Of a stretch of 5,888 nt of DNA, positions 5,375-5,888 are shown in pieces. Position 1 is the stretch's first letter, and every line of letters starts with the position of its first letter. The DNA comes from Accumulibacter sp. (GTDB lineage: Bacteria > Pseudomonadota > Gammaproteobacteria > Burkholderiales > Rhodocyclaceae). The stretch lies in assembly GCA_031274075.1 (NCBI GenBank), contig JAISQQ010000397.1:1-5888 (forward strand), given 5' to 3'. Position numbers and translations under genes: made by a program. The notes under the pieces were generated by a model. It did not search any database, was not told the origin of the DNA, and saw only the letters and a program-made list of their open reading frames with translations.

Positions 5375-5397
5375 TTAATCGTGGTCTGTCCCCTATT
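5375..5397 (+). repeat. 23-bp direct repeat, copy 2
   Basis: Exact match to 5016-5038, same strand. It begins at a TTAAT that supplies an in-frame TAA (5376-5378) just upstream of the frame of the ORF at 5457-5726, so the repeat defines the upstream limit of that open frame. Confidence 0.9.
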
Positions 5398-5456
5398 ATT
5401 CCTACGACGAAAAGGCTCCGCTACGCCGCTACATACGTTCCAGGGCGGCGCATAAC

Positions 5457-5726
5457 GTGCCGTTGATTTCTGCTGCCGGCTATGCGGAGGATTTTGACCA
5501 CCGTTTGCGAAACTGGAATATCCGCTCCTTTTGCGAAGCGGAGGATATGCCCTTTGTGGAGATGGACATCCGCGTTTTGGTGGAGGTGCGGCAACTGCGT
5601 AGCGTGAAGTACTTCCGGGATTGGAACGAACTGGTCGTCACAGATGACTTTTTCCCCGAGGACGGTCAGGAGCGGGAGGTTGTCTGTCAAGGCAAAGTAG
5701 AAATGTCCCCTTTTTTGGCAAGATAG
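5457..5726 (+). CDS. Hypothetical 89-residue protein, probably a fragment cut by repeats at both ends
   Basis: No family was recognised. The frame is open from 5379 to a TAG at 5724-5726. GTG at 5457 is the first usable start, with a weak AGGGCGG upstream. Protein-like text continues upstream of the GTG to about 5400 (SYDEKAPLRRYIRSR), which suggests that the GTG is not the original start. The middle is rich in charged and aromatic residues, such as EDFDHRLRNWNIRSF, FVEMDIRVLVEVRQL and SVKYFRDWNELVV, and has no membrane segment or signal peptide. The last 13 residues, from Cys77, are encoded by a TGTCAAGG motif and the 26-bp tandem repeat, which also supplies the stop. Both ends therefore appear to be defined by repeats (5375-5397 and 5691-5742). 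Codon use is less GC-rich than in the operon. It is best read as the internal remnant of a longer acquired gene. Confidence 0.4.
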   Translation: MPLISAAGYAEDFDHRLRNWNIRSFCEAEDMPFVEMDIRVLVEVRQLRSVKYFRDWNELVVTDDFFPEDGQEREVVCQGKVEMSPFLAR

Positions 5727-5742
5727 AAATGTCCCCTTTTTT
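5691..5742. repeat. Two tandem 26-bp units resembling an insertion-sequence end
   Basis: Two directly abutting 26-bp units, 5691-5716 and 5717-5742, each consist of GGCAAAG or GGCAAGA followed by the identical TAGAAATGTCCCCTTTTTT; 24 of 26 positions match. They are preceded by TGTCAAGG at 5685-5692. Short direct repeats with GAAATGTCCCC just inside a TGTC-type tip resemble the multiple transposase-binding repeats at IS21-family ends. That assignment is from memory of the family and no transposase is in the window. If correct, the element would extend to the right from about 5685. Confidence 0.6.
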
Positions 5743-5761
5743 TATGGGAAGGAGAAGAGGG

Positions 5762-5805
5762 TCTCCGATCTCACCCCGCCCGATCGGGCGGGGTGAGCAC
5801 GGAGA
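5762..5805. repeat. 44-bp near-perfect palindrome
   Basis: The inner 28 bases (5770-5797) are a perfect palindrome centred between 5783 and 5784; its core is CCCCGCCCGATCGGGCGGGG. A two-base mismatch on each side is followed by a further six matching pairs (TCTCCG at 5762-5767, CGGAGA at 5800-5805), so 20 of 22 pairs match. The sequence has no unpaired loop, could form a cruciform in DNA or a strong RNA hairpin, and lacks a U-tract on either strand, so it is not a standard intrinsic terminator. Its sequence is unrelated to the REP hairpins at 4809 and 5236. Confidence 0.88.
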
Positions 5806-5888
5806 AATCGGGCGAGCCGGGCAAGCTGAATTTTCGCCAGGGATGATGGGCCGCGGGGACATGAGGCACAGGCGGTTTGACCCTCTGC
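5806..5888. other. Right edge with no supported gene
   Basis: No gene is supported here. An ATG at 5843 opens a plus-strand frame (MMGRGDMRHRRF) that runs off the window after about 15 codons. It cannot be judged and does not look like a transposase start. GACCCTCT at 5879-5886 is the inverse of AGAGGGTC at 5756-5763, and GGGGACA at 5855-5861 is an inverted copy of the TGTCCCC core of the repeats to the left. Confidence 0.3.

Noticed and set aside
5158..5466. 102-codon frame through the third REP and the second direct repeat
   Set aside because: It is composed largely of translated repeats (again LGARGFRPAT and RGLSPII) and has no independent coding signal.
5762..5805. Intrinsic terminator
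   Set aside because: The hairpin is strong, but no T-run follows it on either strand. The T-run at 5711-5743 is on the wrong side for the plus strand and reads as A on the minus strand.
5638..5862. Minus-strand 74-codon frame over the tandem units and palindrome
   Set aside because: Its sequence is the translation of the palindrome and the GGGGACATTTCTA units; no ribosome site or family resemblance.

Overview
The window looks like chromosomal DNA from a high-GC proteobacterium, most likely a betaproteobacterium (Rhodocyclaceae-like; this is inference). The reasons are the gene order (a KefB-type cation/proton antiporter divergent from kdsD-kdsC-lptC-lptA), the strongly GC-biased codon use of these genes, and the proteobacterial Kdo/Lpt pathway itself.

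Layout. Positions 1-1629 (minus strand) hold the first 543 codons of a CPA2 antiporter with a TrkA-N/RCK domain; its 3' end lies outside the window. A divergent control region (1630-1757) contains a good extended -10 promoter reading towards kdsD. Positions 1758-4789 (plus strand) form a tightly packed operon. KdsD makes arabinose-5-phosphate and KdsC removes the phosphate from Kdo-8-phosphate, so both supply Kdo for the LPS core. LptC (inner-membrane anchored) and LptA (soluble periplasmic) form the bridge that carries LPS to the outer membrane. Every junction is a stop/start overlap if a 38-codon ORF filling the kdsD-kdsC gap is counted.

Two things in the operon stand out. LptC carries an extra ~70-residue, lysine-rich C-terminal tail made of 7-residue repeats, encoded by a 21-bp minisatellite that runs almost into the lptA start. 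Also, lptB, which normally follows lptA in this cluster, is not found in the 1.1 kb downstream.

Positions 4790-5888 are a different kind of DNA: parts are much more AT-rich (about 35% GC at 4921-4980 against about 72% at 3001-3060, hand-counted) and full of repeats. They hold three copies of a REP-like hairpin element (two forming an inverted pair), a 23-bp exact direct repeat with a third degraded copy, a 26-bp tandem repeat resembling a transposon end, and a 44-bp near-perfect palindrome. Small ORFs of unknown function or gene remnants lie between them. The stretch reads as a graveyard of small mobile or repetitive elements lodged where the operon would normally continue. No tRNA, rRNA or CRISPR array was seen.
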